Source: Polluticaenibacter yanchengensis
Lineage (GTDB): Bacteria > Bacteroidota > Bacteroidia > Chitinophagales > Chitinophagaceae
Length of the DNA: 64,000 nucleotides
NCBI GenBank assembly: GCA_027854065.1
Contig: JAQGEF010000004.1
Location: forward strand, 124,001 to 188,000
Direction: 5' to 3'
Each line of letters opens with the position of its first letter. The first letter of the stretch is position 1. This document shows, piece by piece, positions 1-8,566 of this stretch. The position numbers were made by a program, and so were the translations under genes. Under the pieces are notes generated by a model. The model worked only from the letters and a program-made list of their open reading frames with translations, searched no databases and was not told where the DNA came from.

Positions 1-74
1 TCCAGACCAGGAAATACATAAAAGGACTAAACAGCTACTTAAATAACAGCAACATGCAGTAATAATATTTGTTA

Positions 75-275
75 TGGCGCGTGCTTTTGGCAAGCAGCCA
101 CAGCAACCATTGATATCTTGTTCAGTTGCCAAAAAGCACCGGGCTATCCGCAGTACTCCGCGGCCGCCAGGTGCTTTCATTTATAGCAGGTAAAACAAAA
201 AATATATCCTACACTTTTCAGGCGGCCTTGCGGGGTACTCTGCTACTATCCCTCGCGCTTCCATAATGCCTGCCT
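75..275 (+). repeat. Family B structured repeat, copy B1
   Basis: This stretch downstream of alaS holds no gene. First hairpin: arm GTGCTTTTGGCAA at 81-93 pairs with TTGCCAAAAAGCAC at 126-139, with one bulged A. Second hairpin: arm 153-168 (GTACTCCGCGGCCGCC) pairs with 221-238 (GGCGGCCTTGCGGGGTAC). The conserved words CGGGCTAT..CGCAGTACTCC and GGGGTACT..GCT.CTATCCCTC are shared with copies at 8167-8337 and 17373-17548. The edges are approximate. The copy may also act as the alaS transcription end, since no U-tract terminator was seen. Confidence 0.7.
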
Positions 276-289
276 ACTTTAAAAAACAA

Positions 290-2923
290 TTATCCTATCA
301 GAGCTTTCACAGCCGCAATAACACCCGGCAATGCCTCTACCAGTTGACCGCCCGCGGTCGCCAGCGTCTTCTGGCCGCCACCGCCGCCCTTAATTAAAGG
401 AGATACCGTTTGCTTAATAATCTTACCCGCATCCAAATCCTTAGCGCTAGCCACATCATCACTTATTGAAACAGCAACAGCAGCCTTATCACCAATATTC
501 GCAGTAAGTACAACCACAAAATTATTTGCCAGTAAACCCTTCAGGTCACTGCAAAGCTTACGCAATCCATCCTGGCTGCTCACTTCCACATCTGCCCCGA
601 TAAATCCAACTGTATTAACCATCTCAACCTCAGCCGCTAATTCCTTAGCCACAACCGCCAGTTGCTTATTTTCCAATTGTTCTATTTTCTTTTCCAGCGC
701 CAGCTTATCCGCCAATAATTTTTCAACAGATTTCAACGGATCTTTCGTTTTCAGTAATTCCGTCACCAGCTTAAATTGCGAAACCCGGTTGGCAACAAAA
801 TTAATCGCCTCAGCACCCGTCAATGCCTCAATACGACGCACCCCCGCAGCCACAGCACCTTCCGAAGTAATCGTAAACAAACCAATCATACCCGTATAAC
901 CAATATGCGTACCACCACAAAGCTCCACAGAAAAATCAGGGTCAATTGTAACCACACGCACCGTATCGCCATATTTTTCACCAAACAATGCAGTCGCACC
1001 GGCAGCAATAGCATCTTCCTTAGCCATTTCCTTAATTACAACAGGAATATTCGCACGGATTTTTTCATTCACGATCACCTCCACAGCACGAATTTCCTCA
1101 TCAGTCAACTTAGAGAAATGAGAAAAATCAAAACGCAATATCTCACTGTTATTCAATGAACCCTTCTGGTTCACATGCGCCCCTAACACCTGCTTCAAAG
1201 CCGCATGCATCAGGTGGGTCGCCGTATGGTTCAGGCTCGTCTTAATACGCGTCGTAAAATCAATCGCAGCAATCACTTCCCCATCCAGGTCAGCCGGCAA
1301 TTCATTTACCAGGTGGATAATAAGGTTGTTTTCCTTTTTAGTATCCACAACACTTATCACTTCATTATTATTGCTGAATGTCAATGTACCAATATCCCCC
1401 ACCTGTCCGCCGCTTTCAGCGTAAAAAGGCGTTGCTTCCAGTACAATCTGGAATTGCTCCTTACCCTTCGCCTTCACTTTACGGTATTTCGTTACCACTG
1501 TAGGCACATGAAAATCATGATAACCCACAAACGTCACATCCTCATTATTCTTCAATACGATCCAGTCATCAGTATCAATAGCAGTAGCCGCACGGCTGCG
1601 CGCCTTCTGCTGCGCCAGTTCAGTTTCAAAGCCCGCTTCATCAATGAATAACCCCTGCTCACCCGCAATTAATCGCGTCAGATCTATCGGGAATCCATAA
1701 GTATCAAACAATTCAAAGGCCAGTTTACCTTCAATCACCGTTTCATTCGCCCCCTTACAAGCGTCAATAATATCATCAATTTTCTTCAGCCCTTTTTCCA
1801 AAGTACGAAGAAAGCTCTCCTCCTCCTCTTTTACCACCTTCGCCACAAAAGATTCCTGCTGTTTCAGCTCAGGGAACACAAATTCGAACTGGGCAGCCAA
1901 AACACCAACCAGCTGGTGCAACAAAGGCGCATTATAATTTAAATAAGTATAATAGTAACGCACAGCACGTCTCAAAATACGCCTGATAACATAACCGGCG
2001 CCAGTATTACCAGGCAACTGCCCATCTGCAATTGTAAAACAGATCGCACGAATGTGATCCGCCAGAACGCGAAAAGCAATATCCTGTTTCGTATCGCTAA
2101 AGTTATAATGATGTCCCGTAATTTGCGCTATTGCCGCAATCGTTCCGGTAAATACATCAGTATCATAGTTGCTCGTTTTACCCTGTATCACACGCACCAG
2201 ACGCTCAAAACCCATACCCGTATCCACGTGCATCGCAGGCAAAGGCTCAAGGCTCTTATCTTTCAGGCGGTTAAACTGCATAAATACGTTATTCCATATT
2301 TCTATCACCAAAGGATCATCGTTGTTTACCAACGTCTTACCATCCACCTTTTGACGCTCCTCGTCCGGGCGGCTGTCAAAATGGATTTCAGTACATGGTC
2401 CGCAAGGCCCCGTATCACCCATTTCCCAGAAATTATCCTTTTTATTTCCCAACAAAATACGGTCCTCTGCAATCCATTTTTTCCATTCATTATAAGCCTC
2501 TTCATCCTTCGGCAAATTCTCCGAAGCATCCCCTTCAAAAATGGTAACGTATAAGCGGTCTTTATCTAATTTGTAAACTTCTGTCAATAACTCCCAACTC
2601 CATGCAATCGCCTCCTTCTTAAAGTAATCGCCAAAACTCCAGTTACCCAGCATTTCAAACAATGTATGATGGTAAGTATCAACACCAACTTCTTCCAGGT
2701 CATTGTGCTTACCACTTACACGCAAACATTTCTGAGTATCAGCAGCCCTTTTAAACGGTGCCACTTTATTCCCCAGGAAGAAATCTTTAAACTGGTTCAT
2801 CCCCGCATTCGTAAATAACAAAGTCGGGTCGTTTTTAATTACCACCGGTGCGCCGGGCACAATAGTATGTTCCTTACTTGCAAAAAAGTTCAAATACTGA
2901 GAACGTATCTCGTTAGAAGTCAT
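290..2923 (-). CDS. alaS: Alanyl-tRNA synthetase
   Basis: Charges tRNA-Ala with alanine in the cytoplasm. The 877 residues match the usual full length (about 875). The class II catalytic core is N-terminal (NDPTLLFTNAGMNQFKDFF near residue 30). The editing domain shows the zinc-binding HTATH motif near residues 565-569 and CGGTH near 668-672. A coiled-coil segment and a Gly-rich C-terminal DHHA1-type domain (KGGGGGQ) follow. The gene stands alone, read away from the small membrane-protein gene at 3278. A perfect -7 box lies at 2952-2959 on the same strand, about 29 bases before the ATG. Nothing essential is missing. Confidence 0.98.
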   Translation of the reverse strand: MTSNEIRSQYLNFFASKEHTIVPGAPVVIKNDPTLLFTNAGMNQFKDFFLGNKVAPFKRAADTQKCLRVSGKHNDLEEVGVDTYHHTLFEMLGNWSFGDYFKKEAIAWSWELLTEVYKLDKDRLYVTIFEGDASENLPKDEEAYNEWKKWIAEDRILLGNKKDNFWEMGDTGPCGPCTEIHFDSRPDEERQKVDGKTLVNNDDPLVIEIWNNVFMQFNRLKDKSLEPLPAMHVDTGMGFERLVRVIQGKTSNYDTDVFTGTIAAIAQITGHHYNFSDTKQDIAFRVLADHIRAICFTIADGQLPGNTGAGYVIRRILRRAVRYYYTYLNYNAPLLHQLVGVLAAQFEFVFPELKQQESFVAKVVKEEEESFLRTLEKGLKKIDDIIDACKGANETVIEGKLAFELFDTYGFPIDLTRLIAGEQGLFIDEAGFETELAQQKARSRAATAIDTDDWIVLKNNEDVTFVGYHDFHVPTVVTKYRKVKAKGKEQFQIVLEATPFYAESGGQVGDIGTLTFSNNNEVISVVDTKKENNLIIHLVNELPADLDGEVIAAIDFTTRIKTSLNHTATHLMHAALKQVLGAHVNQKGSLNNSEILRFDFSHFSKLTDEEIRAVEVIVNEKIRANIPVVIKEMAKEDAIAAGATALFGEKYGDTVRVVTIDPDFSVELCGGTHIGYTGMIGLFTITSEGAVAAGVRRIEALTGAEAINFVANRVSQFKLVTELLKTKDPLKSVEKLLADKLALEKKIEQLENKQLAVVAKELAAEVEMVNTVGFIGADVEVSSQDGLRKLCSDLKGLLANNFVVVLTANIGDKAAVAVSISDDVASAKDLDAGKIIKQTVSPLIKGGGGGQKTLATAGGQLVEALPGVIAAVKALIG

Positions 2924-2951
2924 TTTCCAGTTTTTTATAATAATTAGGATG

Positions 2952-2959
2952 CAAAAGTA
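2952..2959 (-). promoter_or_regulatory. Putative alaS promoter, -7 box
   Basis: Read on the minus strand this is TACTTTTG, a perfect TAnnTTTG Bacteroidota -7 box, 29 bases upstream of the alaS ATG. No -33 TTG stands at the expected 19-21 bases upstream (the nearest is at 14), so the call rests on the -7 box and position. The remaining bases up to 3277 are AT-rich and show nothing I can name, apart from a near-match TACGTTTA at 3250-3257 that could serve the next gene. Confidence 0.45.
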
Positions 2960-3277
2960 ATGTTTTCGGCTTTCAATTTTGAAAATTCTGTCTGTTCAGG
3001 TCAGGCCAGGCAAATCCATCTAAAATTGTTCAGGAGATAGCTATAACAACGTTCCATGTACAGGTTGTCACAGTATTTCCGCCAATTGAAGATTGGGCAC
3101 ACATAATACCGGCAATCCGTCAAACAAATTTTACATTTCATTTATATTTCATAACTCCTTACAATTGAATCCATTTATATTGTTCATAAAAATTATAGAT
3201 GTGCTTTAATTTATTTTTAACGCTGTGTCTTCAACTTTTTCAGGAAATTTACGTTTAAATAAAAACAAATAAGGAAG

Positions 3278-3568
3278 ATGAACAAAAAACCGCCGTCGTT
3301 GATTTTTTGCATTTTAATGGATCTGGCAGGTTATTTAACATTTGCGGTTCCAGGCATCGGAGAGTTCGGAGACATATTCTGGGCACCGGTATCAGCCATT
3401 ATTTTTTATAAAACATTTGGCGGCACAAAAGGTTTTTTTGGAAGTATATTCAATTTTATAGAAGAAGCATTACCATTCACAGATTTTGTACCATCATTTT
3501 CTTTAATGTGGTTATGGATGTATAAATCAGAAAATAGTATTGAATCAAGAGCAATAAATAAGCAATAA
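3278..3568 (+). CDS. Small conserved membrane protein, unknown function
   Basis: A 96-residue protein with two or three hydrophobic segments (roughly residues 8-24, 34-44 and 66-82) separated by a Gly/Phe-rich loop. It resembles small hypothetical membrane proteins that I associate with Bacteroidota from memory (unverified), sharing a PG.GE..D..WAP.SA...Y..FGG pattern seen here at residues 25-50. No catalytic motif is visible. It has its own strong terminator at 3595-3621 and is therefore probably a single-gene unit. Function is not inferred. Confidence 0.75.
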   Translation: MNKKPPSLIFCILMDLAGYLTFAVPGIGEFGDIFWAPVSAIIFYKTFGGTKGFFGSIFNFIEEALPFTDFVPSFSLMWLWMYKSENSIESRAINKQ

Positions 3569-3594
3569 GTTAGATTCATGTTGAGGGGGTACTT

Positions 3595-3621
3595 AGCCGG
3601 AACGTTGTTCCGGCTTTTTTT
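3595..3621 (+). terminator. Intrinsic terminator after the 96-aa membrane protein
   Basis: Stem AGCCGGAAC / GTTCCGGCT with a 3-base loop, followed directly by a run of seven T. It is a textbook rho-independent terminator on the plus strand. Confidence 0.85.
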
Positions 3622-3649
3622 GTGTGAAATAATTGATTAATTTGGTGGC

Positions 3650-4954
3650 ATGAAATATAACAAACTAACTACTGCAGCCCTTTTCACGTTGGGCTTTTTC
3701 AGTACCATACACGCACAAAACATTGATAAGATAATCAATATCAAAGAAGTATCCCGTATAGAAAAAACATTGTGCGCAGATGATATGGAAGGCCGCCAGA
3801 CCTTTACCACCGGCATAGAAAAAGCAGCAGATTTCATAGCCGATGAAATGAAAAAAGCAGGTTTACAACCACTTAAAGGCGCATCCGGATACCGTCAGCC
3901 ATTTAGCATGTACGCAGCCAAACTGGAAAAAGTAACAGGTATGATCGGCACAGAGACCATAGATAAAAAAGAGGTCGTTTGCTTAACACCCAACAGCACC
4001 ATCCACCTCAATGACGGATCCAAAAATGCCATTGTCACACGCATCACATCAAAAGATAATTTCATAGTGAAATTCAGGGAAGCCATTGGCAAACCAGACA
4101 ACCAGGTAATACTCGTAGATTCATCATTTAGCAAATACAAACAATTAGTCAACAGGTTCAAAGGCAGCGCCCAGTTTAAAACACAAAAAGAACACATTGT
4201 CGTTTTTACAAGCCAGCCGGAAGCTAAAAATTATGCCGTATATGCCCAGCAGTCATTAACAGAGAAAAAACTTGCAAATGTTGTTGGCATCATCCCCGGT
4301 AAAAGCAAAGCCGGTGAATATGTTATTTTTTCAGGCCATTACGACCATATCGGGTATGGCAAACCAAACGAAAAAGGCGATTCACTTTACAACGGCGCCA
4401 ATGACGATGCAGCAGGTATCACCGGCATACTCGCACTCGCAAAATATTTTAAAGCCCTCAACAATAATGAACGCACCATTATTTTTGCCGCATTCACAGC
4501 CGAAGAAATAGGAGGTTTCGGCTCAAAATATTTTTCCGAACAGCTCAATCCAAAAGATGTAGTCGCCATGTTCAACTTAGAAATGATAGGTACCGATAGC
4601 AAATGGGGCAAAAACAGCGCATACATAACAGGATACGAAAAAACCAATATGGGCGAAATACTCAACAAAAACCTGCAGGGCACCGCTTTTAAATTCTATC
4701 CCGACCCATACACAGAGCAGCAATTATTTTACAGAAGCGACAATGCCACACTCGCCAGGTTAGGAGTGCCCGCACACACCATCAGTACCAGCAAAATGGA
4801 TATAGAACCACACTACCACAAGCCAAGTGATGAGTTTGCAACACTCGACATGGAAAACATGACACAGGTAATCAAAGCAATTGCCATAAGTGCAAAATCC
4901 ATCATAAGCGGAGCAGATACACCAACCAGGGTAGATATTTCAACATTAAGATAA
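3650..4954 (+). CDS. Secreted M28-family metallopeptidase
   Basis: Predicted exported zinc aminopeptidase of 434 residues. A signal peptide covers about residues 1-22 (ending IHAQ). Metal-binding motifs appear in M28 order: GHYDHIG near residue 229, NGANDDAAG near 247, AEEIGG near 283, EMIGTDS near 311 and a final PAHTIS histidine near 374. The N-terminal region before residue 200 carries the PA-like insert common in this family. Likely role is extracytoplasmic peptide breakdown; the specificity cannot be read. It is a single-gene unit with its own terminator at 4963-5002. A second, distinct M28 enzyme lies at 25657-27219. Confidence 0.92.
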   Translation: MKYNKLTTAALFTLGFFSTIHAQNIDKIINIKEVSRIEKTLCADDMEGRQTFTTGIEKAADFIADEMKKAGLQPLKGASGYRQPFSMYAAKLEKVTGMIGTETIDKKEVVCLTPNSTIHLNDGSKNAIVTRITSKDNFIVKFREAIGKPDNQVILVDSSFSKYKQLVNRFKGSAQFKTQKEHIVVFTSQPEAKNYAVYAQQSLTEKKLANVVGIIPGKSKAGEYVIFSGHYDHIGYGKPNEKGDSLYNGANDDAAGITGILALAKYFKALNNNERTIIFAAFTAEEIGGFGSKYFSEQLNPKDVVAMFNLEMIGTDSKWGKNSAYITGYEKTNMGEILNKNLQGTAFKFYPDPYTEQQLFYRSDNATLARLGVPAHTISTSKMDIEPHYHKPSDEFATLDMENMTQVIKAIAISAKSIISGADTPTRVDISTLR

Positions 4955-4962
4955 GACTGTTA

Positions 4963-5002
4963 AAAAAGTCTCCGGAAATATATTTATCACCGGAGGCTTT
5001 TT
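4963..5002 (+). terminator. Intrinsic terminator after the M28 peptidase
   Basis: Inverted repeat AAAAAGTCTCCGG / CCGGAGGCTTTTT, fully paired with one T-G wobble, 14-base loop and a terminal T run. The A-rich left arm suggests it could work in both directions. Confidence 0.85.
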
Positions 5003-5069
5003 CATAAAATCTAGCGTAGTTTTTGAACAGCAAAAGACAGGAAACCAGGTTACAAATTAAAAAACTCTT

Positions 5070-6260
5070 ATGGAGGATAAAATATTACAAAACGAACATC
5101 TTTCTTACATCCTAAATGAATTAGGCGAAAACCACGAAGACTACTTCAATGCCATAGCCCCGCCAATCGTACAAACCAGTAATTTTTTGTTTTCTACAGT
5201 AGAAGACATGCGGCACGCATTCAGCCACGAATATGATGTTTATATTTACAGCAGAGGCAACAACCCGACGGTAGAAATACTAAAACAAAAACTTGCAGCA
5301 CTGGATAATGCCGAAGACTGCCTGGTAGTCAACAGCGGCTCCTCCGCCGTTTTCAATTCCGTGTTACCCTTCGTAAAAGCAGGTGCCCATATAGTAAGCG
5401 TCAAAAACCCATACTCATGGGCAAAAAAACTCTTCGATGATTTCCTGCCAAAATTCCGTGTGACCACCACCTATATCGATGGCACTGATATCCTGAATTT
5501 TGAACGCGCCATCCAACCCGGCACAAGCATCATTTACTTAGAATCGCCCAATAGCTGGATGTTTGAAATACAGGACCTCAAAGCAGTATCAGCACTTGCA
5601 AAGTCAAAAAATATAACCACCATTATAGACAACAGTTATTGCACCCCGCTATTCCAGAAACCACTGGATTTCGGAATAGACATTGCCATACAGTCCGCCA
5701 CAAAATACATTGGCGGCCACAGCGATGTTTTAGGAGGCGTTATCTGCTCCTCAAAAGAAAACATCCGGAAAATATTTAACAGTGAGTACAATACCGCAGG
5801 CAATGGCTGTACACCATTCAACGCCTGGTTACTATTACGAGGGCTACGCACCTTACCCGCAAGGCTAAAGCAGGTAAACGATAATACCAGTGCATTTATC
5901 CTTGGCCTGGAATCCCTGGATATTGTAGAAAAAATAATATTCCCGTTCCACCCTTCATTTCCGCAGTATGCACTAGCCAAAGAGCAAATGCAGGGAGCCT
6001 GCGGCTTACTCACCATTATCGTAAAAGAAGAATACGCCCCATATATTGAACAACTATGCAATCATTTAAAAGCCTTTAAAATGGCAGTAAGCTGGGGCGG
6101 ATACGAAAGTTTAATCATTCCAAAAATTGCCGCATTAAACAAAAACAATATCGATTTTAAAAATGAGGAACACCGTTCCATCAGGATATATGTAGGACTG
6201 GAAAGCCCGGATTATTTATTGAACGATTTAAAACAGGCAGTAGAAAAAGCAAAAGAATAA
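5070..6260 (+). CDS. PLP-dependent Cys/Met-metabolism (trans-sulfuration) enzyme
   Basis: A 396-residue cytoplasmic enzyme of the cystathionine gamma-synthase/beta-lyase/methionine gamma-lyase fold. Seen: the YSRGNNPT substrate/phosphate motif near residue 60, GSSAVFNSV (PLP phosphate cup), ESPNSW, DNSYCTP with the PLP-ring aspartate near residue 190, and SATKYIGGHSD with the Schiff-base lysine at residue 212. The length is normal for the family (380-400). Which reaction it performs (gamma-synthase, beta-lyase or gamma-lyase) cannot be settled from motifs alone, and no methionine or cysteine gene sits next to it. It ends in a bidirectional terminator shared with the tRNA on the other strand. 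Confidence 0.9.
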   Translation: MEDKILQNEHLSYILNELGENHEDYFNAIAPPIVQTSNFLFSTVEDMRHAFSHEYDVYIYSRGNNPTVEILKQKLAALDNAEDCLVVNSGSSAVFNSVLPFVKAGAHIVSVKNPYSWAKKLFDDFLPKFRVTTTYIDGTDILNFERAIQPGTSIIYLESPNSWMFEIQDLKAVSALAKSKNITTIIDNSYCTPLFQKPLDFGIDIAIQSATKYIGGHSDVLGGVICSSKENIRKIFNSEYNTAGNGCTPFNAWLLLRGLRTLPARLKQVNDNTSAFILGLESLDIVEKIIFPFHPSFPQYALAKEQMQGACGLLTIIVKEEYAPYIEQLCNHLKAFKMAVSWGGYESLIIPKIAALNKNNIDFKNEEHRSIRIYVGLESPDYLLNDLKQAVEKAKE

Positions 6261-6269
6261 CATAAATAA

Positions 6270-6297
6270 AAAAAGGTTTCAATTTTGAAACCTTTTT
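6270..6297. terminator. Bidirectional terminator between PLP enzyme and tRNA
   Basis: Symmetric hairpin AAAAGGTTTC-aatttt-GAAACCTTTT with A run before and T run after. It can end both the plus-strand PLP-enzyme gene and the minus-strand tRNA, which ends 3 bases away. Confidence 0.85.
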
Positions 6298-6299
6298 AG

Positions 6300-6373
6300 T
6301 AGCGAGGAGCAGACTTGAACTGCCGACCTTCGGGTTATGAATCCGATGCTCTAACCAGCTGAGCTACCTCGCC
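6300..6373 (-). tRNA. tRNA with anticodon CAT (tRNA-Met, elongator type)
   Basis: The minus strand folds as a cloverleaf: acceptor GGCGAGG / CCTCGCT (closing G-U), D arm GCTC..GAGC, anticodon loop TTCATAA (CAT), T loop TTCAAGT. The discriminator is A and no CCA is encoded. The first acceptor pair is not the C-A mismatch of initiator tRNA, so this is an elongator Met tRNA or, less likely, the lysidine-modified Ile tRNA. The last anticodon-stem pair (A31-C39) is mismatched, leaving four clean pairs. Confidence 0.93.
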
Positions 6374-6560
6374 GATTGACTAATTCTCTATACAGAATTA
6401 ATCGGGGTGCAAATGTAATAAGTTTCACCAAATAAACAATTCTTTTTAAAAAAATTACTAAAAAATCTCTCCAAAAGCATTCAGTATCTCTCCATTTTAA
6501 ACCTTTGATAACTAAATATTAATTAAATGTGTAAAATTTACATCAACTGCCCCCTTTTTG

Positions 6561-6591
6561 TTGTTATCATAAATTATACGAATTATATTTG
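6561..6591 (+). promoter_or_regulatory. Promoter for the 516-aa helical protein
   Basis: Complete Bacteroidota-type promoter: TTG at 6561-6563, 20-base spacer, then TATATTTG (TAnnTTTG) at 6584-6591. The ATG begins only 6 bases after the box, so transcription should start at or very near the start codon. Confidence 0.7.
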
Positions 6592-6596
6592 TAGAA

Positions 6597-8147
6597 ATGC
6601 CTAGCAAATCAAATACAGACACACTATTTCAATTAATTAAATCCCTGGAAAAGGCCGAGAAACGCAATTTTAAATTGTACATAACACGCAGCTCAGGTAA
6701 AGAGGATTTGAAAGTCGTACAACTATTCGACGCTATTGACAAGCTCACAGAATATGACGATAAAGTTTTACTAAAAAAGCTAAAAACTGTAGAGAAACCC
6801 CAGCTGGCCAATTTAAAAGCACATTTGTACAAACAGATCATGGGCAGCTTAAGAGTACTCAAAAGTACCGAAAGCGTCGAACTACAAATGAACGAGCTTT
6901 TAGATTATGCCCGTATTTTATATAACAAAGGATTGTTCCAGCAAAGTTTAAAAATGCTGGAACGCGCCAGGGAATTGGCCAGGGCCAACCAGAAATATAA
7001 TTTCTTAAGCCAGGTAACTTCATTAGAAAAGAAAATAGAGACCCTGCATATAACCCGTCGTTCCTTAGAAAAGTCCACTGCATTAGCCGAAGAAGCTATT
7101 GAAGTAAGCAATCATATTTCTACCGTATCCGTATTAAGCAACCTCGCCTTGCGTATGTATGTACTATACGTTACCAATGGCCATGCCCGGAACGAAAAAG
7201 AGGAATCTGTTATCAAAAAAATCTTCAAGGAAAACCTTCCTGAAGGCGCCTATGAGCAAACAGGGTTTTATGAGCGCCTCTACTTTTACCAGGCAAAAGT
7301 ATGGTATGCGTTCATCCGCCAGGATTTTTTAATGTACTACCGTTACAGCCAGAAATGGGTCGATCTGTTTAACGAAGACCCACGCATGCAGAAAGTGGAA
7401 ACAGGGCACTACATAAAATCAATGCATAACTTATTAAATGCCCACTTCGATTTACGCAACTACAAACAGTTCGATAAAACACTCCGGGAATTCGAGGAAT
7501 TTGCCGCTACACCTTACGCACAACAACACGATAATTTCAAGATCTATTGTTTTGTATACATCATCAGCGCCAAAATAAACCAGCATTTAATCACCGGTAC
7601 TTTCAAAGACGGGCTTAAACTGGTACCATACATCGAAGAACAACTTGACGAGTATGGCTTATCCATCGACTCTCACAGGGTACTGGTACTCAACTATAAA
7701 ATAGCCATGCTCTACTTTGGCAGCGGCGACTTCAATACATCTATCGATTACCTGCACAAGATCATCAATGATAATGTGGATTTGAGGTATGATATACAAT
7801 GTTATGCCCGCCTGGTACATTTAATGTGCCATTTCGAACTAGGCAACGATCAGATCATAGAATATCTCATCAAGTCCGTGTACCGCTTCATGGCAAAAAT
7901 GGAAAACCTGACCGTCGTAGAAGAAGAAATTTTCAAATTCCTGCGACACTCGTTCAATGTTTCTCCACGCAAAATGAAGCCGGAGTTAGAAAACCTGCTT
8001 ACAAAAATTAAGAAATTCGAAACCAATCGTTTTGAAACCAGGGCATTTGCATATCTCGACATCATCAGTTATGTAGAAGGCAAAGTATCCGGAAAACCAA
8101 TGAGCGAGGTTATATACGAAAAATACCAGCAAAGCAAACACCGTTAA
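6597..8147 (+). CDS. Conserved helical-repeat (TPR-like) protein, unknown function
   Basis: A 516-residue soluble protein, almost entirely alpha-helical by its residue pattern, with repeated helix pairs such as YNKGLFQQSLKMLERARELA near residue 105 that resemble TPR units. It has no signal peptide or membrane segment. I recognise the type (a long helical protein starting with LF.LIKSLEK.EKR.FKLY, recurrent in Bacteroidota) but know no function. The promoter at 6561-6591 sits so close to the ATG that the message is probably leaderless or nearly so; no alternative downstream ATG is close, the next being near residue 80. Family B repeat copy B3 follows 20 bases after the stop. Confidence 0.85.
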   Translation: MPSKSNTDTLFQLIKSLEKAEKRNFKLYITRSSGKEDLKVVQLFDAIDKLTEYDDKVLLKKLKTVEKPQLANLKAHLYKQIMGSLRVLKSTESVELQMNELLDYARILYNKGLFQQSLKMLERARELARANQKYNFLSQVTSLEKKIETLHITRRSLEKSTALAEEAIEVSNHISTVSVLSNLALRMYVLYVTNGHARNEKEESVIKKIFKENLPEGAYEQTGFYERLYFYQAKVWYAFIRQDFLMYYRYSQKWVDLFNEDPRMQKVETGHYIKSMHNLLNAHFDLRNYKQFDKTLREFEEFAATPYAQQHDNFKIYCFVYIISAKINQHLITGTFKDGLKLVPYIEEQLDEYGLSIDSHRVLVLNYKIAMLYFGSGDFNTSIDYLHKIINDNVDLRYDIQCYARLVHLMCHFELGNDQIIEYLIKSVYRFMAKMENLTVVEEEIFKFLRHSFNVSPRKMKPELENLLTKIKKFETNRFETRAFAYLDIISYVEGKVSGKPMSEVIYEKYQQSKHR

Positions 8148-8166
8148 TATCTTTATATGGGGCTTC

Positions 8167-8337
8167 CCGCCATTGTGAAAAATGCTCGTCCCTCGCATTA
8201 TTCACAATGGCGGTCGGGCTTTCTGCCGTACGCCGTTTCCGCCGGCTATTCACACACAAGTCTCTTTCGCTGTTTTCCTATCTTTTCCATTCAGGGCGGA
8301 ATCCGGGGTACAGCTGCCAATCCCTAAGCCACCGCGA
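8167..8337 (+). repeat. Family B structured repeat, copy B3
   Basis: First hairpin: CCGCCATTGTGAA (8167-8179) and its perfect complement TTCACAATGGCGG (8201-8213). Second hairpin: 8228-8243 pairs with 8295-8311 through GTAC/GTAC and CCGCC/GGCGG, with internal mismatches. Conserved words CGGGCT, GTAC, GGGGTAC and ATCCCTA match the other copies, but this copy is the most diverged. It sits just after the 516-aa gene. A further hairpin, GTAACAGG / CCTGTTAC at 8375-8382 and 8403-8410, lies beyond it. Nothing else is seen up to 8566. Confidence 0.65.
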
Positions 8338-8566
8338 GTGCAATCATCTTCGCATATTTATCTATCCGCTGCAGGTAACAGGCATATCTTACATAACAAC
8401 CCCCTGTTACATTAAAATAAGAGGCATTCAATTAAGACGCACAAACCACAATATTTACAAAGCAAACGATACCGTTAATTCTTAATATACAATTCAGATA
8501 TTCCTACATATATCCATTTAATAATTCTTTACTTTTACCATTCTTAATATCATAAGAAAAAAGGAA

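Noticed and set aside
8182..8485. Overlapping frames of 77 and 92 codons after the 516-aa gene
   Set aside because: They translate family B copy B3 and its hairpins; two frames are open at once and neither has a start region.
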